From the NCBI RefSeq assembly GCF_009741975.1, contig NZ_WPCF01000014.1, positions 1 to 35,003 on the forward strand: DNA of 35,003 nt, read 5' to 3'. The translations under genes and the position numbers were made by a program. Position 1 is the stretch's first letter; every line of letters begins with the position of its first letter. The notes under the pieces were generated by a model. That model did not search any database, was not told the origin of the DNA, and saw only the letters and a list, made by a program, of their open reading frames with translations. Positions 33,331 through 35,003 of the stretch are shown here, one piece after another. This DNA is from Halobacterium sp. CBA1126. Its GTDB lineage: Archaea; Halobacteriota; Halobacteria; Halobacteriales; Halobacteriaceae.

Positions 33331-33392
33331 GACATCCTCCCCGCCGTGAACGGCGGGGCTTCCCCTACGAAGGGAATCCGGGGTGGCAGGTT
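33331..33392 (-). ncRNA. tnpB right end and possible omega-RNA 3' hairpin
   Basis: A perfect palindrome CCCCGCCGTGAACGGCGGGG (33339-33358; 9-bp stem, 2-nt loop) sits 34 nt after the tnpB stop and is followed by GAGGATGTC on the minus strand. This layout is typical of the right end of IS605/IS1341-type elements, where the guide RNA (omega-RNA) overlaps the tnpB 3' end. With most of tnpB gone it may be inactive. Directly after it comes the orc1 coding sequence. Confidence 0.55.
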
Positions 33393-33600
33393 TCAGTCCG
33401 AGTAGGCCGCGAGCGTCATCTGCGAGGATTTCTCGCTCGTCTCGCGGTGGATTGTGGCGCTGTCACAGGCGCTCCCGTCCTGTGGCGAGTCATCGCGTCC
33501 GGGTTCCCAACGGACGCTCTCTCCCCACGGGTTAGCGCGACGGGCGATATTCGCCGCCGCGTTGATGTCTGCTTGGAACTCTGTTACGTGGCAGTCGTCG
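33393..33600 (-). pseudogene. tnpB: tnpB C-terminal remnant A
   Basis: The frame reads DCHVTEFQADINAAANIARR, ANPWGES and on to AAYSD-stop. The D-x-N-A-A-x-N-I-A-R-R motif is the final RuvC part of a TnpB protein; the A-N-P-W-G-E tail is common in haloarchaeal copies. The N-terminal part and most zinc-ribbon cysteines are missing. It points toward orc1. Confidence 0.75.
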
Positions 33601-33604
33601 CGTC

Positions 33605-33793
33605 CACGCCTACTACGCGATTGGGGAAACGTATCGAGCTGAATTCGAGTTCGAGCCGATCGACTTCTCGTACGTCGCGTTGAGTGACGATTCCGACTGA
33701 TTTCTGCAGGACCTCCAGCATGACCGCGACCGGCTCAGCACGCGAGTCGATTGGCTGCAAGGCGACTTCACGAAACTCAAGCAACGCGGCTAA
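33605..33793 (+). pseudogene. Gene 3' remnant with an in-frame TGA, unknown family
   Basis: Plus-strand frame HAYYAIGETYRAEFEFEPID then FSYVALSDDSD, TGA at 33698-33700, then FLQDLQHDRDRLSTRVDWLQ, GDFTKLKQRG and TAA. Coding bias is good. No start remains; it was probably cut by the tnpB element on its left. A coiled helical end is visible; family not recognised. Confidence 0.5.
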
Positions 33794-33823
33794 GCTATTC
33801 CAAAACAATCTCTGAGAGGGGTG

Positions 33824-34030
33824 TCAGCGATCCACGTCTGAACCCTTGGGCGTGTCGGTGGACTCCGATTCCCCGCCAGTGAAATCGCCGGCATATGTGA
33901 GAGACCCCGACATCAGCGCCAGCTGGTGAGCGCTCCTTTCAGACGAGCCCGTGCGATTGGGCTCAACTGGGATGTACTTGATTGACAAGCGTAGAGCGGC
34001 GTTGATTACCTGCGTGTACGTACACCGAGA
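33824..34030 (-). pseudogene. tnpB: tnpB C-terminal remnant B
   Basis: The frame reads CTYTQVINAALRLSIKYIPV then EPNRTGSS, and SAHQLALMSGSLTYAGDFTG before TGA at 33824-33826. C-x-Y followed by N-A-A and the Q-L-A-L-x-S-G-x-L-x-x-x-G-D-F tail are known from TnpB C-termini. Different in sequence from remnants A and C, so a separate element. Confidence 0.55.
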
Positions 34031-34228
34031 ATGGCTAGAGGTTTTTTCGCTTCGGAACCGCTCAACGTATACTCTGTTCTAGTGTGTTCATCCCAAAAAG
34101 CACGTCAGCACGGCGTCGACACAGCCCGCTGGAAGAACTCCCTCACTCGCGAGCGCGAAGAGAACGTGGGGATGGTAAATTGCTCGGAGGCAAGCCTGGG
34201 GCGTGCCCGTAAATTTCCGGTCTCTGTC

Positions 34229-34564
34229 TCAGCCGAGGTAGTGGGCGACATACTCCCCACTCACGTTCAGAGTCCAGCGATTCAAGCGCATAATACGGGT
34301 TCGCCGCCACCGTCTGTGTTTTGCCGACGGCAGAGGCGCTGCAAACCAGTATTCTTCGCAACCGTATAATCCGCATATCTCATACTCGCCCTGATGACAC
34401 TCGAACGATTCGCTTGACCAATAGTTGTCGTGATTAAACCTACACGTCAAGCAACTCTTCGACGTATTTCAAGAATCAACCTGCACGCCTTCGACACTGT
34501 GTTCCTTGGCCTTGTATTCCACGTACTCGTAGAGGCGTCGGAACCCCCCGACATATTGCCACAT
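34229..34564 (-). pseudogene. tnpB: tnpB remnant C (RuvC/zinc-ribbon part)
   Basis: The frame reads GGFRRLYEYVEYKAKEHSVE, VQVDS, TGA at 34469-34471, then NTSKSCLTCRFNHDNYWSSE, SFECHQGEYE and, near the end, RIMRLNRWTLNVSGEYVA. This follows TnpB order: F-R-R-L-Y-E-Y-V helix, V-Q-V-D-x-x-N-T-S-K, zinc ribbon and L-N-x-G-T-L-N-V-x-G-E-Y tail. The A-D-Y-N-A-A-x-N motif has decayed to G-L-Y-G-C-E-E-Y, and ribbon cysteines are lost. Confidence 0.75.
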
Positions 34565-34885
34565 GCTTCAGGGAAGCTCTCTTAAATGTGGGTCAAGCCC
34601 CCGAACACGAGGGGTGAACAGTTGTTCTCGACAGCCTCCTCAATAAGTCCGCTCCCTACTGTCGCAAAATCAACAGCGAAATCGTATCGACTACGATTAT
34701 CGACTAGTCAATCGGCGTTAAGTTAATGACGCTAGTACCAGATTCCTCTCCGAAATCTGAGGTTGACAACCATCAAACGGTACTGTAAGGATGGTGCTGT
34801 GGCTGGTGAATTCTAGGTTTCGAAAGAAAACGGGTAGGGTGACGGGACTGCGGTGACCGCGTTACGGGCGTCAGGTCGTGATTCG
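34565..34885. other. Intergenic debris
   Basis: No gene seen. Mixed base composition; it probably contains further decayed element sequence, but I recognise none of it. Confidence 0.3.
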
Positions 34886-35003
34886 TTAGTTTCTGGCGGA
34901 GTGCCAGCAGGGCGGCGCCGAGCACGGCGATGAGCGCGATGCCCCATGCCGGAAGCCGGGGATGCCGCTACCGGATTCGCCACCAGTATCCTCCGTGGTG
35001 CCG
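34886..35003 (-). pseudogene. Surface protein C-terminus with a broken PGF-CTERM anchor (partial)
   Basis: The frame entering from the right edge reads GTTEDTGGESGSGIPGF, a typical spacer and PGF motif, but then becomes RHGASRSSPCS and ends RN-TAA at 34886-34888. Removing three single bases (one C after the PGF codons, one G in a GGGG, one A in AAA before the stop) restores PGFGMGIALIAVLGAALLAL then RQN-stop, a perfect PGF-CTERM membrane segment. The three insertions add up to a whole codon, so the original stop is still used. PGF-CTERM tails are removed by archaeosortase and the protein is lipid-anchored; without the helix this would fail. Confidence 0.75.

Overview
The window is from a haloarchaeon (class Halobacteria). 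The proteins are strongly acidic, codon third positions are GC-rich, and promoters are archaeal, with TATA boxes about 27 nt ahead of leaderless starts. The left edge encodes the start of a typical haloarchaeal surface-glycoprotein signal peptide. The right edge carries a damaged PGF-CTERM cell-surface anchor. Orc1/Cdc6, TnpB, an IS6-type insertion sequence and PIN-domain toxin modules also fit. I cannot name the genus.

Layout. 1-300: start and promoter of an S-layer-type gene reading out of the window. 286-560: IS6-family remnant. 0.8-8.1 kb: uppP, a VanZ-like protein, a DUF4330-type pair, three toxin-antitoxin modules with PIN toxins and three different antitoxins, and a sugar-nucleotide epimerase. 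8.2-10.3 kb: a Tat-exported beta-helix-like protein and a decayed surface-protein gene. 10.3-18.0 kb: UDP-sugar dehydrogenase, GT4, a Thr-nucleophile phosphodiesterase, polysaccharide deacetylase, a sulfatase-fold enzyme and a polytopic membrane protein. 18.2-28.3 kb: a more AT-rich glycan block with a GT2, two frameshifted GT4 genes, an aminotransferase, a second phosphodiesterase with a damaged start, a flippase, a methyltransferase and a FemAB/GNAT-like protein. 28.5-31.7 kb: a dTDP-sugar set (rmlA, a zinc-ribbon protein, rmlD with an in-frame amber codon, rmlB). 31.7-33.3 kb: a putative replication origin with four 22-bp repeats, plus orc1/cdc6. 33.3-34.6 kb: at least three tnpB remnants. 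34.9 kb to the end: the PGF-CTERM remnant.

How it fits together. The core looks like an island that builds and decorates a surface glycan or N-glycan. Precursors come from the NDP-sugar enzymes (RmlA/B/D, the epimerase, the UDP-sugar 6-dehydrogenase and the DegT aminotransferase). The GT2 and GT4 enzymes assemble the glycan, the flippase exports it, and the deacetylase, phosphodiesterases, sulfatase-fold protein and methyltransferase could modify it. UppP could recycle a polyprenyl carrier. The island lies between two surface-glycoprotein signatures and next to an origin and insertion-sequence debris, so it is probably a variable locus.

The most notable observation is that several glycan genes are broken by tiny lesions: T7 and A8 homopolymer frameshifts in two GT4 genes, one amber codon in rmlD, and a missing start in a phosphodiesterase. 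The surface-anchor remnant carries three 1-nt insertions. These could be phase variation, real decay or sequencing error; raw reads would decide.
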